In this document: piece by piece, positions 12,575 to 13,613 of the stretch | Layout of the letters: every line of letters starts with the position of its first letter | Numbering within the stretch: position 1 is the first letter of the stretch | Made by a program: the position numbers and the translations under genes | Assembly: GCA_964405335.1 (NCBI GenBank) | Contig: CAYONP010000128.1 | Span: 1 to 13,613, forward strand | DNA: 13,613 nt | DNA from: CAYONP01 sp964405335 | Lineage (GTDB): Bacteria; Armatimonadota; UBA10988 | Reading direction: 5' to 3' | The notes under the pieces: model-generated | Seen by the model: only the letters and a program-made list of their open reading frames with translations | Databases searched by the model: none | What the model was told of the DNA's origin: nothing

Positions 12575-13613
12575 ACCGCTTTGCCTTCATCATCCATCCC
12601 ATCTCGGTGGCCGATATCGCCCGCCGCTACCCGATCGCGGCCAAGCTGCCCGACTGGCTGGTCGAACTCGCCACCGCGCGGGTGGTCAAGCCGAAGCCAG
12701 TCTCCGAAATCACCGGCATCCGCTCGGCGCACGATGGCAGCGAGGTCAGCGGTTGCTTCATCGCCTGTCCGCTGACCACCCGCCAGTTGGTCGACTGGCC
12801 GACGGCGAAGACGCTGCCGGTGATCGTCGAATCGGCCCGGGTGGCGCAGCGCGAGGGCGCCTCGGTGGTCGGGCTCGGGGCGATGACCTCGGTCGTCGGC
12901 GACGCCGGAATCACGGTCAACGATCAGGTCGACATCGCGGTCACCACGGGCAACAGCTACACCGTGGCGACAGCGGTCGAAGGCGCCAAGAAGGCGGCCG
13001 CGATGATGGGCATCGACCTCGCCGCCGCGCGGGTCGCCATCCTCGGCGCGACGGGCAGCATCGGCCGCGTCTGCGGTGGCATCATGGCCCGCGACTGCGC
13101 CGAGGTGGCGTTGATCGTCCGCGACCGCGCGCGGGGCGAGCAGGTGGCCGAGGAGGTCTGCGCCTGCGGCCGGGCGGCGGTCTGTGTCTCGACCGACCTC
13201 GACACGGCGCTGCCGACCGCCGACATCGTGATCTGCGTCAGCGCCGCGCAGGAGACGCTGGTCAAGCCGCATCACCTCAAGTCCGGCGCGGTGGTCTGCG
13301 ACGTGGCGCGTCCGCGCGACGTCTCGCGCGAGGTCGCCGCGCAGCGTGACGACGTGCTGGTCATCGAGGGCGGCGTGGTGCGGCCGCCGGGCGAGCCCGC
13401 GTTCAACTTCAACTTCGGCTTCCCACCCGGCCTGGCTTACGCCTGCATGGCCGAGACCTCGCTGCTGGCCATGACCGGGCGGTTCGAGAGCTACAGCCTC
13501 GGCCGCGAACTAGACCCGCGCAAGGTCGACGAGATCGCCGCCTTGGCCGAGCTGCACGGCTACCGCCTGGCCGGCTTCCGGAGCTTCGAGCGGCAGCTCA
13601 CCGACGAGCAGAT
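12571..13613 (+). CDS. Long-chain acyl-ACP reductase-like dehydrogenase (COG5322 type), partial
   Basis: The visible 347 codons run off the window end with no stop. The protein matches from memory the pattern of cyanobacterial long-chain acyl-[acyl-carrier-protein] reductase, which reduces acyl thioesters to fatty aldehydes with NADPH. Seen: FIIHPISVADIARR at 6-19, VVGLGAMTSVV near 107-117, TTGNSYT (130-136), the Rossmann motif GATGSIG (159-165), VIEGGVVRPPG near 267-277, and AYACMAETSLL with Cys292. In the cyanobacterial enzyme the thioester-forming cysteine sits in a matching segment, near residue 294. The last part (SYSLGREL...KVDEIAALAELHGY) also follows the cyanobacterial C-terminus. The protein is therefore almost complete. 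No aldehyde-deformylating oxygenase is visible, so alkane synthesis is not implied; the natural substrate is unknown. It is coupled to the upstream gene by ATGA. Confidence 0.8.
   Translation, partial: MNRFAFIIHPISVADIARRYPIAAKLPDWLVELATARVVKPKPVSEITGIRSAHDGSEVSGCFIACPLTTRQLVDWPTAKTLPVIVESARVAQREGASVVGLGAMTSVVGDAGITVNDQVDIAVTTGNSYTVATAVEGAKKAAAMMGIDLAAARVAILGATGSIGRVCGGIMARDCAEVALIVRDRARGEQVAEEVCACGRAAVCVSTDLDTALPTADIVICVSAAQETLVKPHHLKSGAVVCDVARPRDVSREVAAQRDDVLVIEGGVVRPPGEPAFNFNFGFPPGLAYACMAETSLLAMTGRFESYSLGRELDPRKVDEIAALAELHGYRLAGFRSFERQLTDEQ

Noticed and set aside
12571..13613. Cyanobacterial-type alkane synthesis (reductase plus aldehyde-deformylating oxygenase)
   Set aside because: Only the reductase-like gene is seen. 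No oxygenase is in the window and the neighbours do not point to hydrocarbons.

Overview
This is a very GC-rich bacterial stretch, densely packed and mostly transcribed on the + strand. It mixes housekeeping genes (cysteinyl-tRNA synthetase, NAD-type isocitrate dehydrogenase, type III pantothenate kinase, tRNA-dihydrouridine synthase) with families common in uncultured bacteria: a NurA-domain nuclease, a Gfo/Idh/MocA oxidoreductase, a xylose-isomerase-like TIM barrel and a Tat-exported aldo/keto reductase. Bacterial NurA, the 'quinate 5-dehydrogenase' family and an acyl-ACP-reductase-like protein together fit the Terrabacteria side (Armatimonadota, Chloroflexota or similar). This taxonomic guess is inference with low confidence. 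Two runs of exactly 100 N show the sequence is a draft scaffold, probably short-read or metagenomic.

Layout. (1) 1-54: REP-like inverted repeats. (2) 90-4812: tight + strand cluster of NurA nuclease, cysS, NAD-isocitrate dehydrogenase and Gfo/Idh oxidoreductase, with gaps of 2 and 27 bp and one 4-bp ATGA overlap. (3) 4838-5995, minus: exported metallophosphoesterase with an FN3-like N-terminal domain, convergent with the cluster. (4) 6050-6226: a divergent intergenic region almost filled by two 83-bp inverted-repeat-bounded units. (5) 6278-7159 (+) aldo/keto reductase and 7146-7958 (-) sugar-isomerase-like TIM barrel, which converge and overlap by 14 bp. (6) 7970-8675: about 700 bp without a gene, holding a 135-bp-period tandem array of hairpin modules broken by two scaffold gaps. 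(7) 8712 to the end: six-gene + strand operon of coaX, exported NTF2-like protein, dusB, TM2/winged-helix protein, 'quinate 5-dehydrogenase' family protein and an acyl-ACP-reductase-like dehydrogenase cut by the window end. Junctions are overlaps or gaps of 1-4 bp.

The most interesting part is the 3' end of the last operon. The acyl-ACP-reductase-like protein keeps the Rossmann glycine motif and the position-equivalent catalytic cysteine of cyanobacterial long-chain acyl-ACP reductase. It is translationally coupled to a conserved protein of unsettled function and, before that, to a membrane protein with a probable winged-helix tail. Other points: coaX has a good sigma70-type promoter placed so that its mRNA should be leaderless, the intergenic repeats keep hairpin structure while exchanging stem sequence, and the two N gaps look like assembly breaks in those repeats rather than real missing DNA.
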